From Lederbergia lenta NBRC 16444 (GTDB lineage Bacteria; Bacillota; Bacilli; Bacillales; Bacillaceae_C), in NCBI RefSeq assembly GCF_001591545.1, contig NZ_BCVC01000001.1, positions 1,302,001 to 1,366,000 of the forward strand: 64,000 bases of DNA. The letters run 5' to 3'. Positions 8,047 to 16,979 of the stretch are shown here, piece by piece; the first letter of the stretch is position 1; each line of letters begins with the position of its first letter. Both the position numbers and the translations under genes were made by a program. Under the pieces are notes generated by a model that ran no database searches, had not been told where the DNA came from, and saw only the letters and a program-made list of their open reading frames with translations.

Positions 8047-8788
8047 AACGTACGCACTATTTATGCTAATGGCTGTATTGGTACTCTTGTTTATCGAATG
8101 GCTTGTTCACACGAAAGTCATTCCAGCTTTTATCATACCAGCGCCTTCTAGTGTAATAGTAATGATAATTACTCATTGGAAAGCTTTATTATTCGAACAT
8201 CTTCGTGCGACGATGCTTGAGTTTTTAGTGGGATTTACCATTTCCCTTGTCTTTGGTATTTCGGTAGCGATCGCAATGTTTTATTCAAAAATAATAGAAA
8301 AAGTATTGTATCCAGCTGTATTAATTTCACAAATGATTCCGATTATTGCGTTGTCACCTATTTTCGTCCTTTGGTTTGGTTATACAATATGGAGCAAAGT
8401 TGCTGTTACTTTTCTCATCTCTTTTTTTCCAATTGTAGTTGGAACATATGATGGGCTTAAATCTAGTGAAAGTGAGTACAGCGAATTATTACGCTCTATG
8501 GGTGCAACTAGACGGCAGACTTTATTAAAATTACATATTCCGATGGCACTTCCATCCTTTTTCTCCGGCTTAAAATTAGCCATTGTTTTTGCCCTAGTTG
8601 GAGCGACGATTGGAGAATGGTTAGGAGCGAGTGAAGGCCTTGGTTATTACAGTCGGCGGATGTCCGGAAATTTAAATGCGGAAGGGGTTTTTGCTGCTAT
8701 CACCATTCTTACTGTCCTTGGCATTTTATTATTCACACTTGTTTCATCGATTGAAAAGCGAGTATTACATTGGAAAAATGAAGCATGA
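8015..8788 (+). CDS. thiX: Thiamin-precursor ABC transporter permease
   Basis: 257 residues, about six membrane helices, with the binding-protein-dependent permease loop E-L-L-R-S-M-G-A-T-R-R-Q. The TTG at 8015 lies seven bases after ggag and gives a 32-base overlap with thiZ; an ATG at 8021 is an alternative. It forms the membrane channel for ThiZ and ThiY. Confidence 0.88.
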   Translation: MPMIHVKNWFRTYALFMLMAVLVLLFIEWLVHTKVIPAFIIPAPSSVIVMIITHWKALLFEHLRATMLEFLVGFTISLVFGISVAIAMFYSKIIEKVLYPAVLISQMIPIIALSPIFVLWFGYTIWSKVAVTFLISFFPIVVGTYDGLKSSESEYSELLRSMGATRRQTLLKLHIPMALPSFFSGLKLAIVFALVGATIGEWLGASEGLGYYSRRMSGNLNAEGVFAAITILTVLGILLFTLVSSIEKRVLHWKNEA

Positions 8789-8827
8789 GTTTGTATTTAT
8801 CAAAAAATATATGGAGTTGGATATCAA

Positions 8828-9853
8828 ATGATTAGAAACAAATGGATACACCGATTACTCATCATATCTGTTGTGTGCATGTTGGTTGGCTGTTCGCAAA
8901 ATGCAAAAAGTAGTAATAGTGAAGGAGAGAGTGAGCTTGAAGATATTAGTATTATGCTTGATTGGTATCCGAATGCAGTACACTCAGCTATTTATGTTGC
9001 GGACGAAAAAGGCTTTTTTGCGGAAGAAGGACTTAATGTCGATATAGAAATGCCCGCAGATACAAATGATCCATTAAAGCTTGCTGCGACTGGAAAAGTT
9101 GATTTGGCTATTAGCTATCAAACAGAGGTATTAGTCGCAAAAGCGGAAGATATTCCTATCGTATCGGTGGCAACACTCGTAAGGCATTCATTAGATGGGA
9201 TGATGTATAAACAAGCAAGTGGAATTACTAGACCGAAAGATTTAGAGGGAAAACTAGTTGGTTATCCATCATCATCGGTAAGTGAGGCTATCATTGCAAC
9301 AATGGTAGAAAAAGACGGCGGGGATATAAGCAAAGTTAAATTTGCAGATGTAGGCTGGGATTTGATGCCTGCTTTGTCTACAGATCGCGTAGATGCGATT
9401 GTTGGTGCATATGTTAATCATGAGTTAGTCCTGCTCAATAAAGAAGGGTATGACGTAAAGGTAACGGATCCTTCTGAGTACGGTGTGCCAGATACATACG
9501 AGCTCATCGTCGTAACTGGAGAAAAAACACTAGAAAAGAAGCAAGCAGCGATTGAAAGATTTTGGCGTGCAGTCACCAAAGGACAGGAAACGGTAAAGAA
9601 AAATCCTGAAGAAGGACTACAAGTATTGTTAGATCATGAAAATGATAGTTTTCCTTTAGACGAAGAGGCGGAAATGGAAGGTTTACACATTTTATTACCC
9701 CTTATGGAGGAGGCAGATCTACCATTTGGTTTTCAAGAAGAAGCATCTTGGAAAAGTGTAGCAGATTGGCTATACGACATGAATATTATCACGGAACAAG
9801 TAGATACCGATGAACTCGTCAAAAATATTGTCCCAAAGCAAAACAATAATTAG
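8828..9853 (+). CDS. thiY: Thiamin-pyrimidine-precursor binding lipoprotein (NMT1/THI5-like)
   Basis: 341 residues. The N-terminus is a lipoprotein signal ending in M-L-V-G-C at residue 22, so the protein should be anchored outside the membrane. The mature part begins L-D-W-Y-P-N-A-V-H-S-A-I-Y-V-A, typical of NMT1/THI5-like pyrimidine-binding proteins, followed by G-Y-P-S-S-S-V-S-E-A in the second lobe. It should hand substrate to ThiX/ThiZ. ThiY of B. halodurans binds formyl-aminopyrimidine; the same ligand is inferred here. Confidence 0.88.
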   Translation: MIRNKWIHRLLIISVVCMLVGCSQNAKSSNSEGESELEDISIMLDWYPNAVHSAIYVADEKGFFAEEGLNVDIEMPADTNDPLKLAATGKVDLAISYQTEVLVAKAEDIPIVSVATLVRHSLDGMMYKQASGITRPKDLEGKLVGYPSSSVSEAIIATMVEKDGGDISKVKFADVGWDLMPALSTDRVDAIVGAYVNHELVLLNKEGYDVKVTDPSEYGVPDTYELIVVTGEKTLEKKQAAIERFWRAVTKGQETVKKNPEEGLQVLLDHENDSFPLDEEAEMEGLHILLPLMEEADLPFGFQEEASWKSVADWLYDMNIITEQVDTDELVKNIVPKQNNN

Positions 9854-9904
9854 AAGTACAGTTCGGTAGGGCATAAACAACTTCAATGAGAAAGGAATGA
9901 AAAA

Positions 9905-10426
9905 ATGCAGAAAACAAAAAAGCTCACCGTTACTGCATTAATAGCGGCCATTACAACATTTACAAGTGGATTTATTTATATCCCTATAGGTTTCGCGAAA
10001 ATATTTCCGATTCAGCATTTTGCTAGTGTGTTATCAGCGGTATTACTTGGGCCATGGTATGCACTTGCACAAGCACTTATCTCCTCCACACTAAGGAATA
10101 TGCTTGGGACCGGTAGTCTTTTCGCCTATCCAGGCAGTATGATCGGCGCCTTATTTGCGGCATTTATGTATGCAAAAACAAAGAAATTAATTTACGCAGC
10201 GCTTGGTGAAGTGATCGGGACTGGCATACTAGGTGCGATGGCAACGTATCCGATCGCCATTTTAATATTAGGCAAAGAAGCAACGTTGCTTGGTCTCATT
10301 CCGGCATTTACGATCAGTTCTTTTACCGGAGCTTTATTGGGTTACGCGCTTCTTAAAGTAATGATGAAAAATAATGCGATAGGGGGAATATCTTTTGAAA
10401 ACAGCACTAACAATCGCCGGATCTGA
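9905..10426 (+). CDS. thiW: ThiW, energy-coupling-factor S component for the thiazole moiety
   Basis: 173 residues, about five membrane helices, with the N-terminal T-A-L-I-A-A-I-T-T-F-T typical of ECF S components. ThiW proteins are TPP-regulated and are predicted to import hydroxyethylthiazole. Its position before thiD and thiM (thiazole kinase) supports that. No ECF ATPase or T subunit is nearby, so it would use the shared energising module. It overlaps thiD by 32 bases. Confidence 0.85.
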   Translation: MQKTKKLTVTALIAAITTFTSGFIYIPIGFAKIFPIQHFASVLSAVLLGPWYALAQALISSTLRNMLGTGSLFAYPGSMIGALFAAFMYAKTKKLIYAALGEVIGTGILGAMATYPIAILILGKEATLLGLIPAFTISSFTGALLGYALLKVMMKNNAIGGISFENSTNNRRI

Positions 10427-11201
10427 TTCTGGTGGTGGAGCAGGAATTCAAGCAGACTTAAAAGCATTTGCAGCTCAGGGGGTATACGGGATGTCGGTAA
10501 TCACTGCTATTACTGCCCAAAACACAACCGAAGTTCGCTCAGTACAAAACATAAAGACCTCCATCATTAAAGATCAAATCGAAGCGGTATTTGATGACAT
10601 TCAAGTCGATGCCGTAAAAATTGGGATGCTTTCATCATCAGATACAGTGGAGATTATTGCTCAGGCCTTTGAAATATATAAACCTAGATTCATTGTTTTG
10701 GATCCTGTCATGGTGTCGAAGGCAGGTCATCATTTGCTACAGGAGGAAGCAATCTTAGCATTAAAAGATAAAATGATCCCGTTGGCTACAATCATTACTC
10801 CCAATATTCCTGAAGCGGAAGTTTTAACAAATAGCCAAATAAAGACAGAAGCCGATATGGAACATGCATGTATGAAGATGAGGGAGATGGGTGCGAAGTC
10901 AGTTTTATTGAAAGGCGGCCATCTAAACGGAGATCCAAATGATTTATATTTCGATGGGACGGACTTTTATTGGTTGAATGGAAAAAGAATTCATACCCAA
11001 AATACGCATGGGACCGGATGTACATTATCATCGGCGATTGCAGCAAATTTAGCAAAAGGTGCCGCATCGTTTGAAGCGATTCGCATGGCTAAAGACTATA
11101 TCACTACTGCGATTGCACATAGTCTTGATATTGGTCACGGTCATGGACCAGTACATCATTTTTATGAATTATATAAGCATGCTAAACTATCATCTATTTA
11201 A
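10395..11201 (+). CDS. thiD: Hydroxymethylpyrimidine / phosphomethylpyrimidine kinase
   Basis: 268 residues, ribokinase-fold enzyme that phosphorylates HMP and HMP-phosphate. Visible motifs are A-G-S-D-S-G-G-G-A-G-I-Q-A-D-L near the start, D-P-V-M-V in the middle, and H-G-T-G-C-T-L-S-S-A, which holds the anion hole and catalytic region. The TTG at 10395 follows ataggggg; it lies inside thiW, so translation is coupled. Confidence 0.93.
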   Translation: MKTALTIAGSDSGGGAGIQADLKAFAAQGVYGMSVITAITAQNTTEVRSVQNIKTSIIKDQIEAVFDDIQVDAVKIGMLSSSDTVEIIAQAFEIYKPRFIVLDPVMVSKAGHHLLQEEAILALKDKMIPLATIITPNIPEAEVLTNSQIKTEADMEHACMKMREMGAKSVLLKGGHLNGDPNDLYFDGTDFYWLNGKRIHTQNTHGTGCTLSSAIAANLAKGAASFEAIRMAKDYITTAIAHSLDIGHGHGPVHHFYELYKHAKLSSI

Positions 11202-11254
11202 CAATAGAAATTAGAATTAATTTTTCCGTTTCGTGAATAAGGAGGATAATATAC

Positions 11255-12058
11255 ATGAATAAAGATGTGATCATCGGTTTATTTTCAAATATAAAAGGTC
11301 ATGGGCCTCTTGTTCATCATCTGACAAACAATGTGACGATCAATGATTGTGCAAATGCCACTCTGGCAATAGGTGGATCACCTGTCATGTCAACGAGTAT
11401 AGAGGAAGTTGCTGACATGGTTCAGCTAGCAGATGCGCTAGTGATTAATTTTGGAACAATTGATGATCAGATGTATGAGGCAATGGTTATAGCTGGTCAG
11501 GCTGCTAATACGAAAGGGATACCCGTCATATTTGATCCTGTTGGCGTTGGTGCAACTCCTTTTCGGACAGAAAGAGCTAGCAATTTCCTTAATAAAGTGA
11601 AAGTTAATATTATAAGAGGGAATGCGACGGAAGTATATGCTTTGATTGGTGGAAAAGCGATCACTCGTGGTGTAGATGCTGGAGAACTATCTATTTCAAA
11701 AGAGAAACTAGCTTTAGAAGCAGCAGATAAGTTACAAGCCGTAACCGTAATTAGTGGAGAAACCGATGTCATATCAAACGGGATAAGTAGTGTGCAAATA
11801 GAAAATGGCGATATTTGGTTAACGAGAATAACGGGAACCGGTTGTATGACAGCTTCATTGATAGCTTGCTTTGCAGGAATTACAGATGATTGGTTTTCAG
11901 CCGCTATTGCTGGAATGTCTGTTATGAGCTTAGCGGGAGAAAATGCTAAAAACTCGCTACAGGCTAATGATGGCATTGGAACTTACCGAAGTAAGCTAAT
12001 GGATGAAATTTTTTTAATGAATGAAGCCGTTTGGGAGAAAGGTGTGCGTTTTAAATGA
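11255..12058 (+). CDS. thiM: Hydroxyethylthiazole kinase
   Basis: 267 residues, ribokinase-like fold. It phosphorylates hydroxyethylthiazole to the form ThiE uses. The N-terminal L-V-H-H-L-T-N-N-V-T, the D-P-V-G-V-G-A-T segment and R-I-T-G-T-G-C-M all match ThiM. A strong aaggagg precedes the ATG. Its stop overlaps thiE by four bases. Confidence 0.93.
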   Translation: MNKDVIIGLFSNIKGHGPLVHHLTNNVTINDCANATLAIGGSPVMSTSIEEVADMVQLADALVINFGTIDDQMYEAMVIAGQAANTKGIPVIFDPVGVGATPFRTERASNFLNKVKVNIIRGNATEVYALIGGKAITRGVDAGELSISKEKLALEAADKLQAVTVISGETDVISNGISSVQIENGDIWLTRITGTGCMTASLIACFAGITDDWFSAAIAGMSVMSLAGENAKNSLQANDGIGTYRSKLMDEIFLMNEAVWEKGVRFK

Positions 12059-12669
12059 GGAATACATATGCTTTGAATTTGGTAACAGAGGAATCTGTCC
12101 CTTTAGAAAAATTACTCCCAATCATTGAAGAGGCTGTTAAAGGAGGGGTGACGATTGTCCAACTTCGTGAGAAAAGGAGTACAGGCAAATGCTTTTATGA
12201 AAAAGCAAAAAGTGTAAAAGCTTTGCTCGATCGCTATGATGTTCCACTCATTATTAATGACCGTGTTGATATTGCTTTAGCGGTTGGGGCAGCAGGTGTT
12301 CATGTTGGACAAGACGATCTCCCACTTGTAGCAATTAGAAAAATGTTACCATCATCGATGATAGTTGGAATATCAACTTCAACAATGGAAGAAGCGAAAG
12401 AAGCAGAAAAAAATGGAGCTTCATATATTGGCGTTGGCTCTGTTTTCACAACGAAATCAAAAGCAGATGCTTCATTACTGCCAAAAGGGGATTTAGAAAA
12501 AATTGCAGAAGCAGTGTCGATCCCAGTTGTAGCTATTGGTGGCATTGGACTTGATAATATGAAATTACTGCCAAATAATAAGATTGCAGGTGTAGCGGTC
12601 GTATCGGCGATCATGAAGTCAAAAAATCCTTACGATGCAGCAGTGGCGTTTCGGAAGTATTTAGAGTAA
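12055..12669 (+). CDS. thiE: Thiamin-phosphate synthase
   Basis: 204 residues, TIM barrel. It couples HMP pyrophosphate and thiazole phosphate to thiamin phosphate, the last step of this operon. Motifs: V-Q-L-R-E-K near residue 36, L-I-I-N-D-R-V-D-I-A, G-V-H-V-G-Q-D-D, and V-A-I-G-G-I-G near the C-terminus. ATG overlaps the thiM stop. No clear terminator follows before 12764. Confidence 0.93.
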   Translation: MRNTYALNLVTEESVPLEKLLPIIEEAVKGGVTIVQLREKRSTGKCFYEKAKSVKALLDRYDVPLIINDRVDIALAVGAAGVHVGQDDLPLVAIRKMLPSSMIVGISTSTMEEAKEAEKNGASYIGVGSVFTTKSKADASLLPKGDLEKIAEAVSIPVVAIGGIGLDNMKLLPNNKIAGVAVVSAIMKSKNPYDAAVAFRKYLE

Positions 12670-12763
12670 ATCTAGATAACGTTGAAGGGAGATTAGATTT
12701 AGAGAGAGTGTCTGTTATAATTTATAATGTAGGGATTATAAATTTGATTGGTGGATAATATGC

Positions 12764-13288
12764 ATGGATATATTAATTGAAAAATTGCAGATCACAGATG
12801 CTGAGGACTTGTATAAGTTTGAACTTACTAACAGAATTTTTTTCGAAGAAATGGTACCGACCCGTGGAGACGACTATTTTAAACCTGAAATTTTCAGAAA
12901 AAGGGTTGAAGAGTTACTAGATGAACAAGCTGAAGGAAGTTCATATTTCTATTTAATTAAGGATGAAAATGATTCTATTCTCGGAAGAATAAATCTAATT
13001 GATATTAATATATCTCAAAGAATCGGTTATCTAGGCTATAGAGTGGGGCAAGTACATACCGGAAAAGGTGTTGCAAATAAAGCCTTGAGTTTATTATTAG
13101 AAACAGTAATAGATCAAGACATCATGCAGATTAAAGCGAAAACAACAACTAATAACATAGCGTCCCAAAAAATATTAGAGAAAAACGGATTTCAGCATAT
13201 CGAAACCAGTGATAAAGAATTTGAAATGAATGGCAAAAAATTAAGATTTGTTTATTATACATGGACGAATAAGGTTTCGACATGTTGA
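12764..13288 (+). CDS. GNAT acetyltransferase, RimJ/RimL-like
   Basis: 174 residues. The acetyl-CoA region Y-R-V-G-Q-V-H-T-G-K-G-V-A-N-K-A and the later N-N-I-A-S-Q-K-I-L-E-K-N-G-F are typical of ribosomal-protein-type N-acetyltransferases. The substrate is unknown. It sits just after thiE but has an upstream AT-rich stretch (tataatttataat) that could be a promoter. Confidence 0.78.
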   Translation: MDILIEKLQITDAEDLYKFELTNRIFFEEMVPTRGDDYFKPEIFRKRVEELLDEQAEGSSYFYLIKDENDSILGRINLIDINISQRIGYLGYRVGQVHTGKGVANKALSLLLETVIDQDIMQIKAKTTTNNIASQKILEKNGFQHIETSDKEFEMNGKKLRFVYYTWTNKVSTC

Positions 13289-13368
13289 ATAATCGGGTGT
13301 TAATGTACAACAAACATACCATAGAATAATCAAAAATTCTTATAATAAACTATTTTTCTTCGAAACTC

Positions 13369-13412
13369 AAGAATCCATTTTGCGCAATCTTTTGCAAAAT
13401 GGATTCTTTGAA
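13369..13412. terminator. Bidirectional terminator between convergent genes
   Basis: Arms aagaatccattttgc (13369-13383) and gcaaaatggattctt (13394-13408) are perfectly complementary; it separates the GNAT gene from the convergent HAD gene. Confidence 0.8.
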
Positions 13413-13443
13413 TTTCTTGCGTATTTTTGATTTACAGGATCTT

Positions 13444-14076
13444 TCAAACCTTGTGATCTAGTTTATTGTTAGTTATCAATTTTAGAATATCATTAGGCGT
13501 TTCAAAGATATAATCTGCACCTTCAAATCCAGTTAATGTTTTTGCTCCCCAAAAAGCTAAACCAAAGTCGACTCCAGCTGATTGAGCACATGCCATATCG
13601 TATTTTGAATCGCCAATATAAATAGCTTCGTGCGCCTTACAACCTAACCTTTTTAATCCTAATTGCAAAGGCTCTGGATTTGGCTTATGTTTTTCTGTAT
13701 CACAAGCACAAACAATAGATGAAAAATAATGATCAATATTTAATAAATAAAAACTATTATTCATCTCTGCGGCAGTTTGAGATGTTACGATTCCAGCTTT
13801 AGGAAGTTGAGCAATTACTTCGATAATATTCTCAAATAGAGGAACGTTTTTCATAAGTGGCTTTTCCTTTTCAAGCCATGATTCAAGTGTCGTTGGAATA
13901 TCTGCTATATTTAATATCTCCAACGTTCTTAAACCTGGAATACCAACAGAAAAATGAAGTTCATCAATGCTTTTGTTAATACCTTTTTCCTTTAATGTTG
14001 CCTGTAAAGCGTAAAGCCCAATCATTTCAGAATCAATAATTGTTCCATCTAAATCAAAGATAAAAGTACGATACAT
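13444..14076 (-). CDS. HAD-superfamily phosphatase (phosphoglycolate/beta-PGM type)
   Basis: 210 residues from the ATG at 14076. That start is nine bases past gggagg, whereas the longer frame's ATG at 14085 touches the site directly. HAD motifs: D-L-D-G-T (nucleophile Asp), T-S-Q-T (motif II), a K in T-E-K-H-K-P-N-P-E-P (motif III) and G-D-S-K-Y-D (motif IV). An alpha-helical cap follows motif I. The substrate is not evident. Confidence 0.82.
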   Translation of the reverse strand: MYRTFIFDLDGTIIDSEMIGLYALQATLKEKGINKSIDELHFSVGIPGLRTLEILNIADIPTTLESWLEKEKPLMKNVPLFENIIEVIAQLPKAGIVTSQTAAEMNNSFYLLNIDHYFSSIVCACDTEKHKPNPEPLQLGLKRLGCKAHEAIYIGDSKYDMACAQSAGVDFGLAFWGAKTLTGFEGADYIFETPNDILKLITNNKLDHKV

Positions 14077-14146
14077 AAAATCCATCCTCCCTATAATTTA
14101 TCTTCTAATAATATGGTAGGGGATGAAATGGATTTCAGGTCAATAG

Positions 14147-15097
14147 CTAAATGGATAAACGATGAATTATATGATAAGGGATTTTCATTTTTTGTTTTGA
14201 TTTGTTAACGGCTAGGTCAAAAGCTTGTTCGCCAACCTTAATTAACTGATGATCGATAGAAGAAAGGCCAAGTCCTATACCAATTGGTTGATTTTCTTGT
14301 CCTATAATAGCTACGTCTTTCGGTATTTCATAATCGATAGAGCGGGCATATTGATAAATACCACCAGCAACTTCATCGCCATTTGCGTATATGGCTGTTG
14401 GTCTCTCTCTTAAACTTAGAAGCTTTTGTCCAGCGTCATATCCATCATCCATACTATAACAATGCGATATGTGATAACCTGAATTGATTTCTCCGAAGAT
14501 CTCCTTATAAGCACCTATCGTTTGTTGCGTGCTAATACTCTCTATACCCCTGGCTGTAGTAAAAGCTACGTTTACATGGCCTTTACTTTTGATATATTGA
14601 AAAACATCAAGGTAGGAAGCATATCTATCGATATAAGAGCAGCCTATGTCGGGATGGTCAGTATATTCACAAGAAACGACAGATCCGTAATTCGTATAAG
14701 GGATGATTTTCTCCCAATTATTTGATCTAGAGGTAATAATGATCCCATCAAGCAATTTATTTTTAAGCATAGCAAGATATTCTATTTCTTTCGCTTTATT
14801 ATATTTAGTAGGCAGTACAGTAATAGAGTAATCTCTTTCTACAGACTTATTAAGCACACCATGTAACATTTGATCAAATGCTTGGTTATTATTATAAGGA
14901 ATGATTACGCCAATCATTTTAGTTTCACCACGGATTAAATCGACTGCATTTTTATTGGGCGTATAGTTCATTTCATTCATTATTTTTTGAACTGCTGCTC
15001 TCTTTTCTTCTGATACATATTTATGATTGTTTAAAACCCTTGATACTGTCGAAACAGATACACCAGCCATCCTTGCTATATCACTAATATTTGCCAT
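14147..15097 (-). CDS. LacI-family transcriptional regulator
   Basis: 316 residues from the ATG at 15097, which follows gggagag; an upstream in-frame TTG overlaps that site. Residues 1-25 are the LacI helix-turn-helix (N-I-S-D-I-A-R-M-A-G-V-S-V-S-T-V-S-R-V-L), then a hinge and a periplasmic-binding-protein-like domain. The C-terminus is a little short for the family. No sugar gene is adjacent, so its target and inducer are unknown. Confidence 0.88.
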   Translation of the reverse strand: MANISDIARMAGVSVSTVSRVLNNHKYVSEEKRAAVQKIMNEMNYTPNKNAVDLIRGETKMIGVIIPYNNNQAFDQMLHGVLNKSVERDYSITVLPTKYNKAKEIEYLAMLKNKLLDGIIITSRSNNWEKIIPYTNYGSVVSCEYTDHPDIGCSYIDRYASYLDVFQYIKSKGHVNVAFTTARGIESISTQQTIGAYKEIFGEINSGYHISHCYSMDDGYDAGQKLLSLRERPTAIYANGDEVAGGIYQYARSIDYEIPKDVAIIGQENQPIGIGLGLSSIDHQLIKVGEQAFDLAVNKSKQKMKIPYHIIHRLSI

Positions 15098-15261
15098 AGG
15101 AATCTCTCCCAATTTTTATATAGATTAAAAAGTTCTTTTATGTTTATAGATAAATTTTTCGTGATTACCTATTTATTTTAACACAGTAGCTTTTAACAAA
15201 TGGAGTAAGGATAGTTTAAATGAACAAAAATAGGGTAAATAAAATTAAGGAGTTGATTATT

Positions 15262-15441
15262 GTGAATAACAATTATCAAAAGGAAGAAGAGTTAAATGAT
15301 AAACAGCTTCGTGTAAAATTGGCAATAGAGAGAATGATTGCAGAGGGTGGTGCAGTTTCTGAAGGATGGACAGACTATCCGAGAAAAGTAGACAGTGGTA
15401 CTCCACCGAATCGTCGTAACGAACAGGGAGAAACACATTAA
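15262..15441 (+). CDS. Small unknown protein
   Basis: 59 residues if started at the GTG at 15262, nine bases after aaggag; a longer frame from 15220 lacks a good site. It is hydrophilic, with an amphipathic helix (about 9-25) and a C-terminus rich in Pro, Arg and Asp. No family was recognised. A terminator follows immediately, which supports real transcription. Confidence 0.5.
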   Translation: MNNNYQKEEELNDKQLRVKLAIERMIAEGGAVSEGWTDYPRKVDSGTPPNRRNEQGETH

Positions 15442-15457
15442 TATAAAACGAGTTTTC

Positions 15458-15486
15458 AGCCACTTCTATTATAGGAGTGGCTTTAT
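15458..15486 (+). terminator. Intrinsic terminator
   Basis: Arms agccact and agtggct around an eleven-base loop, followed by ttatta; placed just after the small gene. Confidence 0.6.
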
Positions 15487-15584
15487 TATGAGTTAAATAT
15501 AGAGAAAAGTGGTTTGAAAACAGAAATAATATATTAAAAAGCTTATTCATCTCATTGATCCTTTTCTTATTTGAAGTATACCAC

Positions 15585-16022
15585 TTACTTTATTCCTCTG
15601 ATATGCCTCAGTAGTTCTGTTTGTGTTTCTTTTAAATTATACTTAATTGCTTCATTGTTCAAATCATCATCCAAATAAAAGGCAGCAAATGATTGATCCC
15701 TGTACCTTGGCACAACGTGCATATGAAAATGGTTTAATTCACTAAATATTCCTCCATTTTGGCATATTGTTATCCCATCCGGTTTATACAGTGCTTTTAT
15801 AGCTCTTGAAATGAGCCTTGATGCCTGTATGATAGCATTTGCGGTATCCGCGTCTAGTTCGTCCATATCTTCCACATGCTCTTTCGGGAGTATCATCACA
15901 TGGCCTTCATTAAATGGATCATGGTCTAAAATACAACAAACGAAATCGTTCTCATAAACCACATTAACTTGCGCATTTTTATTAGCTAAGTTACATCCTA
16001 AACATTCAGAATTAACGCACAT
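15585..16022 (-). CDS. HIT-family nucleotide hydrolase/transferase
   Basis: 145 residues from the ATG at 16022 (aaagg eight bases before it). The histidine triad appears as H-F-H-M-H-V-V-P-R near residue 105, so it should act on a nucleotidyl phosphate. The N-terminus carries Cys2, Cys7 and Cys10, which together with a His could bind zinc, as in some HIT branches. It is not the usual Hit beside the ABC transporter genes. Confidence 0.82.
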   Translation of the reverse strand: MCVNSECLGCNLANKNAQVNVVYENDFVCCILDHDPFNEGHVMILPKEHVEDMDELDADTANAIIQASRLISRAIKALYKPDGITICQNGGIFSELNHFHMHVVPRYRDQSFAAFYLDDDLNNEAIKYNLKETQTELLRHIRGIK

Positions 16023-16293
16023 AATACTCACCTTTCATTTAGCATTTTTTAATACCTCCATCTAATTGTACTATGGGAGGTAAATAATGTGCTGTTAGAA
16101 AATAGTAAACTAATATTAAAAAGTATTTTGATATTAAATAGAACCAAAATCAATTGTGAATCGTCTAGTTATCATATGCGCGATTGGGGGGAGATAGATG
16201 ATCATCCGTTAATGTTGTGAGAGTTTTCCGAATAGAATATTGCAAAGTTCAGTACGATAAAACCAAATGCATAAAAGGAAGGAGGCGAAAGGA

Positions 16294-16719
16294 GTGATCA
16301 AACGTCGATTCATGAAATATTTTATACGGTCATTAGCTATTATTCTGTTATTATATGTGGGAATGGATGTTGAATTAATGTTATATAAATATCAAAATGA
16401 AACTGGAATAGTTGTACCTTATATGCTTTTTACTATTTTATTTCCTATTCTCGCAGGGATGGCCATTCATTTACCACGTATAGCAATCAATTTATTTCAT
16501 AAAAATCGTTTTTCCTTTGACTGGGTTAAACTCTTTTCGACCAGTCTTCCGTTTCTTTTCATCTCATTTAGTTATTATATATTGAATACAACATTAACAA
16601 CAAATATTCTTCCACATAGTTATAGGGTTAAACTTATGGAAACTCAAACAATAGTGACTATATCCGGTGTTATATTAGGATATATGATTTTGAATAGTTT
16701 TAAAAAAAGAGATGAATAG
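16294..16719 (+). CDS. Small integral membrane protein, unknown
   Basis: 141 residues from the GTG at 16294, eight bases after aaggagg. Four hydrophobic segments (about 9-25, 38-60, 75-100, 118-135) separated by basic loops; the C-terminus ends K-K-R-D-E. No family was recognised. Neighbours give no hint. Confidence 0.55.
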   Translation: MIKRRFMKYFIRSLAIILLLYVGMDVELMLYKYQNETGIVVPYMLFTILFPILAGMAIHLPRIAINLFHKNRFSFDWVKLFSTSLPFLFISFSYYILNTTLTTNILPHSYRVKLMETQTIVTISGVILGYMILNSFKKRDE

Positions 16720-16787
16720 TTTTATTCCTTGCGTACAAAAAAATAAAAATACGATCGTAGATTATTATGCTCAATTAAAAAAGCAAC

Positions 16788-16935
16788 CTCACCGCACGCC
16801 CCCCGGAAAGCGCCATCCTGAAGCGGAAATCAACGATGATTCCGCAGGGATAACTTTGTTCGGATTTCCTTTCATATGAGTTTCTCTACTATAAAATTAA
16901 TTCATATAGCTAGACTACATAGAAAAGTAATCTAG
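16788..16935. repeat. Remnant of Bacillaceae intergenic repeats
   Basis: The stretch ccccggaaagcg...ctgaagcggaaatcaacgat matches, from memory, a very common intergenic repeat of halotolerant Bacillaceae. It is followed by an inverted repeat tagctagactacat...aatctagcta whose end resembles the edge of the repeats at 5371 and 5840. No coding frame. Confidence 0.5.
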
Positions 16936-16979
16936 CTATAATCTAAGTTTCATATTATCTCATTAGTTAACTCGCTCAC

